NCBI GenBank assembly: GCA_024803745.1
Contig: JANJXV010000187.1
Span: 1,857,899-1,921,898, forward strand
Length of the DNA stretch: 64,000 nt
Origin: Megascapheus bottae
Lineage: Eukaryota; Chordata; Mammalia; Rodentia; Geomyidae
Direction of reading: 5' to 3'
Below are positions 34,896 to 46,099 of this stretch, one piece after another (the first letter of the stretch is position 1; the number at the start of each line of letters is the position of its first letter). Position numbers and translations under genes: made by a program. A model generated the notes under the pieces. That model ran no database searches and had not been told where the DNA came from. It was given only the letters and a program-made list of their open reading frames with translations.

Positions 34896-36329
34896 TAAAC
34901 ATAGTGTCAGATAGAAAGAGGGGTAGGGAAATGACCTCCACAAAATGATCACTCTTTCAGTACACTAAGTAGTTAGGCGAGGCTAAACAGCTTCCAGGGA
35001 CTCTCAAAATAGGAACAGAATTTGAGAAACGGCTAGTTAAAAAAATAATTTTCCCTACCAAACATTATTGTTCCACATCTCTTGCTAAAGTATGGGGATA
35101 TAGAGTTAAAAATCTTGATCTTTCTTTCCTTTTTTTCCTTCCTTCCTTCCTTTCCTTTCCTTCCTGTCTCTCTTTTCTCTATCAATTATAACATAAAAGT
35201 ATTTTCAGAATAGTTAAGACTAGACTAGGCAAACTCAAGCCTGTTGCAAAGAAAATATCATCCACGTATATAAAAACTGAAATAAGAGAGAAAAAAAGAA
35301 GGCTTGATCTATACCCACACAAAAGAAATAAATAGCATTGTTTTGGTGTCGTTTTTCTCCTAACATCCTCTCTTTGAATATCATACATATACAAGAGGAG
35401 GAAAAAAATCTGCAATGATAAGTGAACTCCTTGGCAGAGTTCTTCTAGTCCTGTAATATCTGACAGGTTCATGAATGCCATGGACGGAACCAACCATTTT
35501 CTCCATTCCCTTCTGCATGTCTTCATTCCACTGAAGACGGCCTCACACCCAGACAGACTTCTAACACTTTCTCGTCCTGCTCTTGTCAGACAGTGACTCT
35601 GCTGCTGAGCGTTCTGGCAGAGCAGGCACACTGTGGACAGGAGCCTCTCCTTTTCCCACTGATACCCGCTGCAAAGAAAGCTTTTTATATCACTTCTGAG
35701 ACACTTGTTTAAGGTTTGTGCTGAAGTCTGCAAACCAAGCAGACAAGTGCTCAGATTCAGAACTCAGCAATCCCAGCAACGATGAGCTGTGGGGAGTTGG
35801 GGATTGTCGGAACTCATGGGATGTTGGAATCTATGTGGGTTCCATTACATGATGAGGCTTGTTCAGGCAGGGAACCCGAGGGGGCCCCTATGCTGTGTGA
35901 TGGGATGACAGAAAGAAGTGCCTAGCACCAACCCCAGGAATAGACAACATGGTAGATAACAGTGAAGAGTTCTTTTAGAATGTAGCAGCAAGAAAGAGGT
36001 GCCGGATATGTGTGGTCATTTATTAGTTGTTTTTTTTTTTCAAATTCGCTCAAGGAGGGGAAAAAAGTGAGGTGCAGATGGATTGGCTAGTGTATCTGAC
36101 AAAAATAAAAAGAGGACTGGTTTGAGGCAGGAATGGATCCAAGGATGAAATTGTGGGTGTGAGCACTGTGTCTCTCCATCTCTTAGATGGAGTGGCCTGG
36201 ACTTATGTTCATGTTCCGCACAGGCTTTCTCCAAGTGGAGGGAAATGTTTGGGGTCCCCCGGGGATCCCAGTCACCATTCTTCATTCAGCTTTGTGATAT
36301 GCAATGCTTTCTTCTCTAGCAGAAATTCT
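34896..36329. other. Unique sequence with a TTCC tract; unassigned open frame
   Basis: A (TTCC)n tract lies at about 35124-35165. On the minus strand, 35182-35733 is an uninterrupted 183-codon frame that starts Met-Gln-Thr-Ser and ends in a hydrophobic segment. It has no domain I know, no repeat body and no splice context, so I do not call it a gene. Confidence 0.4.
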
Positions 36330-36425
36330 AGGGAATTGCCAGAGGAGTGCTCTGATTGGCCTGGCTTAAGTAGAAAACCAACTTTTGGAACTAGAGGACT
36401 GGGGTGGCATGACATGTCAGTCTTG
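36330..36425 (-). mobile_element. Ancient repeat with ATTGG box, fragment
   Basis: GAGTGCTCTGATTGGCCTGG followed by CATGACATGTCAG matches part of the family at 34760-34895. Confidence 0.3.
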
Positions 36426-38029
36426 GGGTGCACATCTTCCTTAAGAATAAGGCCGCCCAATTTAGCACGTAAAAAGTTACAGTGTAAGTATGGATTACAC
36501 GTGATTCCTTCTCGGGGAGAAATCTGAAACAGGGTGTCTTATGCTTTCTGAACAGTAACTGGGAAAATCACCAGGTTCCCCTGCCAGGGAAGAGAAGGAT
36601 TAATTCATAAAGCGCATACATTGGGTAAACCAAGAAACTATTGTCCTTTGGCTCCGTTTCTCTTGGACTTTTTTTTCCCCATGCTGATAAGAACTTACAA
36701 TTTGATGGAGAAAACTAGAAACTATGAACCAATGCTTCTCTGCTTAAAAAAAAATAGAAAAAAGCTCCAGAGATTATGAATTTGGTGGGATGTTAATAGT
36801 TCTTAAGTATAAAAGGAGTCCTGTGACCCAAAAGGCTTTAAGGAAAGAGGGGATGAACTCAGCTAATCAAATTTATCTGCTATGAGACTGTCCATTTCCA
36901 GAGTGAATTTCCCAGGGGGAAAAGGACCATGGAAACGCTTCACACAGAACAGCTTTCTGGGACTTGGATTTTGCAGATATCATAACAAGGGCCGGGGCCA
37001 AGTGCTAACTAGCTTTATCATTAATGGGATGGATATGACACACTAAATCCTCTAGATTACTCCAGGGTATGTTTAAAGACAAAATAAGAGGAAGTATTGA
37101 TTCCAACTGTTTTCAACCATAACTAAGATGCAGGGATTGCAATGCCTCCTCCATACAAATAAAAATGTCCATCACCCAAACACGTGGACGTGTGTCCTAG
37201 ACAGCCTGGCCAAGCCAAGTTCCATCATCTTTTTTTTTTTGCTTTGTGTATTAGCTCCTAAATTATACCTCCCAGAATGCATTGCATCAGGAAATGGCAC
37301 CAATTTCTTTTGCACTCAAAGAAGGGCGCTCTCCCACTTTAGACATACCTCCCATCCCACAGATCTCTAATTTTTAGTGCTTAGATTTTGTTTTTGTCTA
37401 ACATCTGGCCTGTCTTTTATTTTCACAAATTCACAGAAATCAAGAGCTGGAGGGTTGGGAGTAAAAGGCTTTTATTCCTCTCTGCTGCTACTGTTTTGTA
37501 CTTTTCTCAATGACACAGTATTCTGCATTCCCAAGGAGCTCTCGGCTTCTTATTTTAATGCTTGTCAACCTCTGCCCCTCTGCCAAGTTTCTTCTAAGGA
37601 ACAGCATCCAGAATGCTTCCATTTCCTTTGTACACCCCCCCCTCAATTCTCCACATTCTGTTTGCTTCTCCACATCCCATTGAAAATTGGATACTGGGAG
37701 TTGCCTGCTATGATAATGAACCATTCATGTTTCAACTTGAAAAGGCATTTAAGATACCTGTTTTCATTAGTAATTATAGATAATTGCTATGGTGGATAGT
37801 TTTTTCCCCCTTTAATTATGGTACAGAAAAAAAAGTCTTTAAGAAATGGAGCAATTAATTTCCTGAAACCTTACTGAGAGCAAAGTATGATGTTAGCTCT
37901 CACTTTGGGAAGTATTTGTATGTAATTGGGCTTGGCTGCTTGCAAGGGCCGGGTGGGGGGGGAGAAGTAAATTATATTCTAGAATCATCTCTATCATATC
38001 TCAGACATGAATGACTATTTTTAATATTT
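36426..38029. other. Unique non-coding sequence
   Basis: The stretch is AT-rich and repeat-free. The part at 37380-37800 is pyrimidine-rich on the plus strand and ends in a dense AT block (TAGTAATTATAGATAATTGC). A 140-codon open frame there has low-complexity composition and no domain. Confidence 0.4.
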
Positions 38030-38175
38030 TTTGCCTGAGTTCATTCATTCATTCTACAAACACATGTTGAATGATTTTCGTGGGCCAGTAGCCTTATCAA
38101 ACACTGAAAGTGCAATGACTACTTATTCATCTACTTATTCATTCAACAATTAGATAATTGCTATGCACAAAGCAC
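38030..38175 (+). mobile_element. Ancient repeat 5' end, TTCATTCATTC type
   Basis: CATTCATTCATTCTACAAAC with GTTGAATGATTTTCGTGGGC, and again TTATTCATTCAACAATTAGA with CTATGCACAAAGCACTAG, look like two diverged copies of the segment seen in many old mammalian repeats. Confidence 0.3.
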
Positions 38176-38394
38176 TAGTATTTAAAAACAGATTGCAATT
38201 GTGAAGGTTCGGTATGACTAGGCAAATCAGCTCTCCTAAGGGGGAAAAAATGTTCCTGTTGTCTGAGTTTGTATTCCACATCTAAGGTGGTTTTTTTTTT
38301 TAATTGCATTTACATCAGGAGCAATCTACATACTTATCGAGAGTAAGAAAGTGGTTACATGAATCATTGCAATCTACAGCCATTAATAAGCAGA

Positions 38395-38480
38395 TAAAAG
38401 GTATTGTTATATATAGGATATAGGATAGGTGTGTATAAATGTGTTTATATAAGTATGTATGTGAGATATACATATATAAT
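38395..38480. repeat. AT-rich simple sequence
   Basis: TATATAGGATATAGGATAGG-type units followed by TATGTGAGATATACATATAT. Confidence 0.75.
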
Positions 38481-39015
38481 GAAATGGGGAGGCTGGGTCC
38501 AGTCGGGGCCATCTTGGCCATATAGTAGACAGGGAATTGGGTTTAATTGATGCCATCTTATCTTCATGGTGGAGGAAGGTGATATCCTACCTCCTAGGGG
38601 AGAGGCCTGCCTGAATTCCTAGAGACTGGGGTGGAGACCTGGATGACAGGTGAGTGGACCTGTCAGTCCTATGCCTTGAACTTGAGAGACTCTTGAGTTT
38701 CCTGTGACCCTGCTCCTGACACTACTTTGACCAAGACCAGTTAAGGTGCCCTGACACCAAGCCTTATGTCCTGTGTCTCCTGGCTCCTGGCGCTTCTCCA
38801 GTCACCACGGCATCCTACTTCAGCTCTCCTTTGGGGTTGATCTGGCTTGTCGGTATTGTTTTCTATTCTTCCTTTCCTCCCCTGCTCTCATGGCTCAGTT
38901 TTCTGACAGTGTTAAGTATATTTGAGGGGCTACAAGTCTTTGTGACAAGACCTGGCTCTCCAATAAAGAATCCCAATTCAGCTGCTCAAAATGTGGCTTC
39001 TCTGTTTCTCAAGAT
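38480..39015 (+). mobile_element. Possible solo LTR of an endogenous retrovirus
   Basis: This block, bounded by AT-rich simple repeats, has GC content well above its flanks and no open frame. Near its end it has CTCTCCAATAAAGAATCCC, a poly(A) signal, followed by about 40 bp of U5-like sequence. Such a layout is typical of a retroviral LTR (U3, signal, R/U5). No clean TG..CA ends or target duplication were found. An unrelated transcript 3' end is an alternative. Confidence 0.35.
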
Positions 39016-39039
39016 TTATAACAATAGAAAAAAGAAATA

Positions 39040-39244
39040 TATATCTCACACATATCCTATATATCTCAGCACATCACATGTATCTTATATATATACTATA
39101 TATGCACATAAGACACATATCATATGTATGATATACACCCAATGTACAGCATGCATTTCTTCTAAGGTCATATGATATATGCTATAGTGGCTATCATATA
39201 TATACATATGATAAAGATAAGTTATATATGTAATTATAGATATT
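39040..39244. repeat. AT-rich simple sequence (ATATAC/ATGTAT)
   Basis: Irregular ATAT, TATC and CATATG units extend for 200 bp. The Tyr/Ile-rich frames in it are artefacts. Confidence 0.85.
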
Positions 39245-39258
39245 AAATTCCTGAATGG

Positions 39259-39451
39259 GGCAGAGAGTTTGGCCCAGTGGTAGAGTGCTTGCCTAGCATG
39301 CACAAAGACCCGGGTTTGATTCCTCGGCACCACATACATAGAAAATAAAAGCCAGAAGTGGTGCTGAAGCTCAAGTGGTAGAGCTCTAGCCTTGAGAAAG
39401 TCCAAGGACAGTGCTCAGGCCCTGAGCTCAAGCCCAGGACTGGCAAAAAAA
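39259..39451 (+). mobile_element. IDL-Geo-type SINE with perfect 14-bp TSD
   Basis: The dimer is intact: AGTTTGGCCCAGTGGTAGAG (A box), GGGTTTGATTCCTCGGCACC (B box), a linker slightly expanded to GAAAATAAAAGCC, and a second monomer ending CCCAGGACTGGC and A9. AAATTCCTGAATGG repeats exactly at 39245-39258 and 39452-39465. Confidence 0.95.
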
Positions 39452-40299
39452 AAATTCCTGAATGGTGTGGGGGGGGGAATCTACTTTTAAGCAGTTCTGC
39501 AGCAAGCAATCACAGGCTCTGACCTTCCCAATCAATAGCCACACTTTCAGCTCCTCACATAGCTCAGCCCCGGGGCACCCATCTGCGCCTGGAATCCAGA
39601 GGCCCACAGTAGGAGGAACCGAACAGCCCCTGAAGAGGACATTTCACTATCCATCAACTTCAAGAGGCCTCCCCAGAGTCCCTAAATTCCTCCACAGCAA
39701 AGTGAGTGGAATTTTAACCAGCTGCTTGCATGAGGAATCTATGAATATGCAACCCTCCCTTGCTTCCCTGGATTGGGGAGGGGGAGGTGAAATATCAAGA
39801 AACAGAGATAATTGGGCCCTTACATTTGATATTCTCAGCTGTTGTTCACGGTTGGTGCAGGTTTCCTGCCTAGCAAGCTTGTGAGAGATTTAGGTCGAGG
39901 CAAATACTATGGGTATTATCCATTAGAACAAGATCAAAAGGAAGGAGTGCATTTTTTAAAAGTCCAGTGTGCAACATGATTACTTGATGGTACTGTTAAT
40001 TTTCTTCTGTGTTTTGTAACCTCTCTAGAGAGGAGTTTGCAAATACCCCGTGTTTCCATTATCCTGGGGCCAAAACAAGCCTGGGCTTACTGCATCGTAG
40101 GAGGTGGGATTCTGTGGCTCGTCATGGCGTCGCCATCTCCATCATCAGAGATGGAGAAAGGTAAGGCTTCTCCGCAGGTGAAGTTACCTGGGATTGCTGA
40201 TAGACTGAATGCAACCTGACAGAGCCTCCAGAAGCAACACTGACCTTGCTGCAAAGTAGCCAGCTTCTCTTCTTTCTCTAGGCAACCAGGCCCATGTTT
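39452..40299. other. Unassigned unique sequence
   Basis: No repeat or gene was recognised. The 140-codon open frame at 39462-39884 has no known domain. Confidence 0.4.
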
Positions 40300-40425
40300 T
40301 CACGGTTTGGAGGGATGGATTGGACCCAGGATGGGTGTGTCACTCTGGGCCAGCCAATCAAAGCATCTCTTTCTCTCTGCCATGGTGATTGGATGGAAGT
40401 TGCTTATACAAGCTATTCAGAACCA
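40300..40425 (+). mobile_element. Ancient repeat with paired CCAAT/ATTGG boxes
   Basis: GGATTGGACCCAGGATGGG, CTGGGCCAGCCAATCAAAGC and GCCATGGTGATTGGATGGAA show the same pattern as the copies at 24715 and 34760. It lies just before the MaLR-like segment. Confidence 0.4.
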
Positions 40426-40499
40426 ATGAGAATGTAACTGGGACTGCTGTAAGGAAAATCAACCTGGAACCAGTCACCTTACCTGTTCTCCCCTCCCCA

Positions 40500-40760
40500 A
40501 CCACAGGAAGAACTCACACCACAGATCAGTGGACTTCTCTTTCTCTCTGCTTCCCAGCTTCCACAAGGTAAGTGGCATTGTCCTGCCACATTCTCCCAAC
40601 TAAGATTTATGTTCAGCCTCCTCTCAGGCCCAACACCAAGGACCAAGCCATTTCCTCCTTTACATCATTTTACCAAGTATTTTGCGACCGTAACAGAAGG
40701 CTGGCTAAGGCAGACGCTCAGGACTGCAATACCAACTCTAAGAAGAAATTTAATAAATGT
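40500..40760 (+). mobile_element. MaLR-type LTR fragment (MST/THE1-like 3' part)
   Basis: CCAAGCCATTTCCTCCTTTAC, TTTTACCAAGTATTTTGCGAC and AGAAGGCTGGCTAAGGCAG correspond to the end of MaLR LTRs (AACCTCTTTCCTTTATAAA .. CCCAGTCTCGGGTATGTC .. GAACGGACTAATACAG). The upstream CTGCTTCCCAGCTTCC is also LTR-like. Identity is low. Confidence 0.4.
40507..40567 (+). other. Potential exon between consensus splice sites
   Basis: The acceptor TGTTCTCCCCTCCCCAACCACAG has a strong pyrimidine tract ending at 40506. The donor CAAG|GTAAGT at 40567/40568 matches the U1 consensus fully. The 61-nt segment between is open in the frame running 40389-40571. It lies inside an LTR-derived region, a common source of recruited exons. 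No other exon could be tied to it. Confidence 0.25.
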
Positions 40761-41473
40761 TACCATCAGGATCTTGGTAACACCCCCTCAAATACTTCAT
40801 TTGCTGCCAGAATATGATTTCTTAACAGAAGCAGAAGAGGTCCTAGACGGAATTGGGCTCTTCAGCATCAGTACAAAAGTACTTCTGCCTTCCCATTTCC
40901 ATCAAGCACCTCAATACCACACTGTTTTTGGAAGCCCAGGCTTGGAAATGAGGTTTCTGATTTACTTTTCAATTTGCACTCAGAGGAATGTGTCATAGCC
41001 GTGGGTCACTTGAGTCACTCAGGTGCTTCCCGGAATAATGCCCAGGATGGGGGAGGAGGGGTCCTTTGGAATTGTGCTTTTGCAAAAAGTGACATCACTG
41101 AAAAGTTATCAGCAACACTTCCTCAGAGATACCAGGAGAAGCTGTATTGTTTAGACAAATGCTAATCATTGAGGCCTCCTGCAAATTAAGAGGAAAAAGT
41201 GATAAGAAAAAAAAAAACATCAAGAAAGGATCAGTGTACATTTGTAACTAGTTTTTGCAGGAAGATGTGGCCCTGACATCACTGCAGATGCAGGGGACCA
41301 GGAAGGGCAAGAGAATTGGCAGGTGGCTGTCATCCAGTTGGCCTGGCCTGACACTGTCACAGACAAGCATATTTTGCTTGTCTGTGGAAGGCTTGGGATC
41401 TTTTTTTGGATCCTGATTTTTTAAATGCTCACAGTCCCCTGAAAAAGACAAAGTCTTTCTGATAAGGATTTTT

Positions 41474-41747
41474 TTGTTGTTGTTTTTGTTGCTGTTTTGT
41501 TTTTGTTGTTGTCAGTTGTGGGGCTTGAACTCAGGGCCCAGGCACTGTCCCAGAGCTCTTTTGCTCAAGGCTAGCACTCCACCACCACGAGCCACAGCTA
41601 CATTTCCAGTTTTTGAGTGGTTTATTGGAAGTAAGAGTCTCAAGAGGACTTTCCTGCCCAGCGTGACTTTTAATTGTGATTCTCAGACCTCGGCCCCCAG
41701 AGTAGCTACGGTTATAGACATGAGCTACTGGAAGCACCTGGCTTCCA
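41474..41747 (-). mobile_element. B1-dID SINE with 12-bp TSD
   Basis: A T/G-rich tail (TTGTTGTTTTTGTTGCTG) is followed by GGGGCTTGAACTCAGGGCCC and the B1 part CAGAGTAGCTACGGTTATAG. Direct repeats ATAAGGATTTTT occur at 41462-41473 and 41748-41759. Confidence 0.9.
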
Positions 41748-41939
41748 ATAAGGATTTTTAAATGATGTTACTTTTAAGTTGTTTTTGCCTCAAAACAAGT
41801 GAGGGGAAAAAATGGCAGATCACTGGACCAGTTGAAAATACACCAGACAAATGCAAAAGGATCAAAAGCATGCTCATAGCAAGTCCGTCAGATAAAATGC
41901 AATTCAAGGTCAAAAGCATACATTTTTCCAAATGAGAGA

Positions 41940-42110
41940 TCCCTTAATTATTTATATATTTATTATTAATATTTATTCATATATTTGATAACATATTATA
42001 TGTAAGATGTAACATATATAATTATATATTATATTCATATAATTTGTATGTGACATAATGTACTAGGTATCATTATAGATTATATGTATATATCTGTGAT
42101 CTTTGACCCA
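41940..42110. repeat. AT-rich tract
   Basis: TATTTATATATTTATTATTA and ATATAATTATATATTATATT-type sequence of almost pure A and T. Confidence 0.85.
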
Positions 42111-42654
42111 AACTAATAGAGTAATAAAACATTCTGTACCTAAAGGAAGAGCATAAAGGAAAGAAATTGGGGAATGTTAGAATATGCCCCAATATGGGAG
42201 GAGGTAAAAGAATGCTAATGGGGCCTTACTATGAAATACTATGCAGGGATTAGAATGATCTACCTATGAACTATAGCACTCGAATGACTTGCTATTGTTG
42301 GAGACTTCCCACGTCTGGACATGCCTTCTGTCCTTCTGTGAGCGATCAGCAACCACAAAACAATTGACATGGAGACAGGTAGCTTATCTCCCTGCCCTCT
42401 TATAAGTCAAAGTCTGTCCTGGAACACCAAATAGGAAGCTCACAGTGAGATAGGGCTTAGACGAGATGTCACCTGGGGGTATTTACTTCCATTCCACCTT
42501 CTGTTTGCCCTCTCCTACTGTTCTTGCTCCAACATAGGTGCATCTGGAGAGCAGGTCTCAAATGACCACATGCACAAGTCCCGAGTGCAAGCTCTACTCC
42601 ACAAAGCACAAGCCAAGGCAGGCTGCCACAAAGTGATGGACCCTAATGATGACG

Positions 42655-42860
42655 ACAGCACTATTTACCATGTTGATATATGAGCATACTATGGGATGCT
42701 CAATGCCTTACGTATTTGTTTTTTCATATTCTCACGAACGTCTCCATAGATAGTCACGAGGAATCCCTATTTTGTAGAGGATGAACTGAAGGCTGGAAGA
42801 AGAAATCTGAATTGCCCGAGTTCATGTTGTCACAAGTTAGCAAAGCAAGTCTTTGCTCCC
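42655..42860 (+). mobile_element. MIR SINE
   Basis: GCATACTATGGGATGCTCAAT, CATATTCTCACGAACGTCTCC, CCCTATTTTGTAGAGGATGAA and AATTGCCCGAGTTCATGTTG follow MIR order. Confidence 0.5.
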
Positions 42861-42979
42861 AGTTGATGCTGCTCAGAGACCAGCAAAGAAGCGTCCACTC
42901 TCCAAGGTCAACTAACGCACCTCCAGACCTGCAGTACCACACTTTGATGCTGTAGGTTGGGTTTGGTTTGGGTTCTGTG

Positions 42980-43195
42980 CCCGTAATGGGGCTTACACTC
43001 GGGGTCTGGGTATGTTGTCTCTTAGCTTCATCACTCAAGGCTAGTGCCCTCCCACTTGAGCCACTTCGGGCTTTCTGTTGGTTAACTGGAGATGAGAATC
43101 TCACAGACTTTACTCTGCAGGCTGGCTTTGAAAGCCAATCCTCAGATCCCAGCCTCCAGAGCAGCTAGGATTATAGGTGTGAGCCATTGGCAACT
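42980..43195 (-). mobile_element. B1-dID SINE
   Basis: GCCCGTAATGGGGCTTACAC, CACTCAAGGCTAGTGCCCTC, GTTAACTGGAGATGAGAATC and CAGCTAGGATTATAGGTGTG mark ID and B1 halves read antisense. Confidence 0.85.
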
Positions 43196-43214
43196 TCGTT
43201 GCAAGTACTAAGTT

Positions 43215-43410
43215 TTAAAAAGGTTATCTCACATATTTCGCTGGGCCTTTGCATGTATCATCATCTTCATTCTTGCCACACTCCTGGGAAATGAATCGCA
43301 TCCTCCCTTTCCACAAATAGGAATGTGGAAAGGTGAGAAGCTTTGCGACCAATGAGATGATGGCGGCTCGGATCCGAAACATGTGGGCTCTCTGCCTGGC
43401 CTCTCCCACC
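43215..43410 (+). mobile_element. MIR SINE
   Basis: TCATTCTTGCCACACTCCTG, CCTCCCTTTCCACAAATAGG and GGCTCGGATCCGAAACATGT correspond to the MIR body and end. It directly follows a B1-dID. Confidence 0.45.
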
Positions 43411-43879
43411 CTTTCCTCAGGTGTTATTGGGCTTCTTTTCCAATAACCAAAGAAACCAAACTTCACCCCGACAGAAGAACTAAAACAAAGCTGATTTCTC
43501 CTTACTTCCCCTAATTCCTGACATCATAGATAAATAAAAAAGCAGTAATAAACCTGTAGGTCCTCACCTCTTAACTGATTTAAGTCCATCCCGAAAGTTA
43601 CCAGGGGTGGAAATGAAATTGTCTGTTTCATGTTTGTAATCTTGGGAGAGAAGGGGACAGTCTGAAATTGGTGTTGTAAATTGGGATCCATTTGTGTTAG
43701 CCAGGTAAGAAGTCAGCTCGTTTTCTATTTTTTTTAATAATTTCCACAAATTTCCTTTTTGTTTTATTCTTGTGTCGATCTCTGTCTCTGTCTCTCTTCC
43801 TTCTCTCCCTTTTCATGTGCCCTCTCACATTTTCACTGTGCCTGCACTAACATGTGCTATAAAAAAAAAGCCTTTAAAT

Positions 43880-44260
43880 GTGTATGTTGTTAAATGAAAA
43901 GAAATCGCATCTACATCTGCCTGTGTGTCCTTGAGGTTGAAATTCCCTTTTAAAAGAGAGAATTAAATGATAAGGTTAGAGGTCTCCCGACTCCTCATAA
44001 TTCTGTCTGTGATTAAAAGCCAATAGTTTCATTATTTTGGTGATGTTCTGGGGTTTTGGGGACTTAATTCTGCCTTGTAAATTGAGGTCAGCAAGCTAGA
44101 AGAAAACTGAAAATCCTCTGGGCTCGCTGCTATGTTCCCGAGACCAGAGTCGCTATCAGCTCTGTCCTAATGAATCTCCACTCTATTAAGTGGTTATTTG
44201 GTCTTGAAATAGGTCATTTGTAGCTCCTTCTCACTCAAGAACAATAGGCAAACTGTTAGA
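43880..44260. promoter_or_regulatory. Candidate conserved non-coding element
   Basis: AT-rich, repeat-free block with homeobox- and SOX-like words (TTAAATGATAAGG, CATAATTCTGTCTGTGATTA, AATAGTTTCATTATTTTGG, CTAATGAATCTCC) and a few retained CpGs. The inference rests on texture only. Confidence 0.25.
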
Positions 44261-44402
44261 GAAGAACTGGAAGAACAGAAGGTGGATTGAGACTGAAAAG
44301 GGCTCTCCTACCAAGGGCTCCATTTAATGGACTCAGAATAAAGTGCTCTGGGATGGATGGGTCTTACTGTCTAGGAGAGGACCAGGGAGAAGGATGGAGG
44401 AG

Positions 44403-44421
44403 GGGTGGGGTGGGGGGGGGG
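44403..44421 (+). repeat. G-run cluster, G-quadruplex-capable
   Basis: GGGG T GGGG T followed by a run of ten G provides at least four G-tracts with 1-nt loops. A second cluster (eight G, T, five G) lies at 44512-44525. Confidence 0.7.
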
Positions 44422-44820
44422 AATCTGATCAAGATGCCTTGCCTGCATACACAGGTAGGTCAAAATGAATCCCTCTGTACAACTAATTAAAGTTAATTTT
44501 AAAGTTAGTGTGGGGGGGGTGGGGGAGAAAGATTGTGTTGAGGTGTTTTCAGTAGGATGCTGAGAGAACTCTGACCCAGAGAAAAGGAAGTTCCTGAGGA
44601 ATATTAAGTGAATGGTACCCAAGAGTACAGATTGAGGAACATTTAGGAATTTTTAAAAAATGAGCTGTTGGTAATTAGGCAAGAAATCTCCTCAGGTGGT
44701 CGCATGAAATATATTACCCAAACTGAGACACTCAAAAACAAAAGGGAAGGCCATGCATCATTCACAGGAACTACCCCAGACACACTGGAACTAAATAATA
44801 CTATAAGAAAATGAGTTTCA

Positions 44821-45020
44821 GGACTGGGGGCATAGCCTAGTGGTAGAGTGTTCCCCTAGCAAACACGAAGCCCTGGGTTTGATTCCTCAGTTCCACATAT
44901 ACAGAAAAAGCCAGAAGTGCCTCTGTGGCTCAAGTGGCAGAGCACTAACCTTGAGCAAAAAGTGTCCAAGGACAGTGTGCAGGCCCTGAGTTCAAGCTCC
45001 AGGACTGGTTAAAAAAAAAA
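44821..45020 (+). mobile_element. IDL-Geo-type SINE with short TSD
   Basis: The head GGCATAGCCTAGTGGTAGAG, B box GGTTTGATTCCTCAG, linker ATACAGAAAAAGCC and second monomer with CTGTGGCTCAAGTGGCAGAG and TTGAGCAAAAAGTGTCC are complete. GAGTTTCA repeats at 44813-44820 and 45021-45028. Confidence 0.9.
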
Positions 45021-45028
45021 GAGTTTCA

Positions 45029-46099
45029 TGTGTACTGTTTAGGCCATAGGGTGCAGGCGTACTTTCAGCTCCTATTCCTGGGCCAAAAGCAGACATTACT
45101 AATGGATTGTGGCTTCTGTCCCTTTAAACTGGACTGTGGTCTCAAATCCATTCTCAACAGAGCCTCCCTCTTCTTCCCTACAAATCCATAGGCAGGAGCA
45201 GAGGGGAACAGATCTTTGTGGTCATTAACAACATTTATTTCCACTCTGTTCCTTTCCCCCCCCGCCCCTTTTAATCCTCCCATTTTTCTCTCTTTAGAAT
45301 CTAGAATTCTATATCGCACGTGTTAGATAAGTCTCAGAGTTTGCTTGAAAATCTTGTGCTTTTAAAAATGCTTTATGACATTTTATCAATTCACTACCTA
45401 GAACAATTAGGTACAAATAACCACCATACTCTGTTTTGTTTTGTTTTCAATTTAGGCCTGAAAAAGAAATCTTCTAGTAGATTTCCACTGGTTGGAAATT
45501 TTAAGGTTGGGATAAGTAAACATGGTCATTTTCTAAGGGAGGAGTCTGGTCTCAACCTTAGGAAATACATCAGAGAATTCCAACATGCTTGGCTAACAGT
45601 TGCTAAACTGAGTGGGCTCAGCCAAGAACAGTGGTCCAGATTTATGAGCACATACGAGGCCAACCTTCTTAGGAACACTAATATCTATCATTTGTCCGTT
45701 CTGCGAGAAAGGTCAGGGGATGTGGCAAGGACCATTTCAAGGGTCCCTGTGCCACTTGCATAAGAGACCAATGACCTGCAAACAAGGTCATCTGTTACTA
45801 AAATGGAAAGGTGCACTGGGAGCACTAGTCTAATTCCAGAGCAGTGATCTGGAGCCTGACAACAAATGCCCTGTGGCTTATATCGCTCCCCAATAAAAAT
45901 GGTATTTGATGTTATCCGAGCTAGTCATTGTAAATTAGTTTATTGCAAATGAAGATACAATTTCATGTGGAGAGCAGTAAGCTTTCTTTCTCAGACCCAA
46001 CAGCCTGTGAGTTGAATGCAGTCTTTAAAAATATTTGTATTTGTTCCTTTTTCATATTTAAGACCTTATTTCAGGTTTCCAGACTTTAGTCTGGAATGA
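45029..46099. other. Unique sequence with a 147-codon open frame
   Basis: The frame 45320-45763 on the plus strand starts Met-Leu-Asp-Lys and ends Pro-Leu-Ala. It is not built on a repeat, but no domain, upstream CpG island or splice context supports it. The flank 45880-45990 is AT-rich and unique. I see no gene here. Confidence 0.35.
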
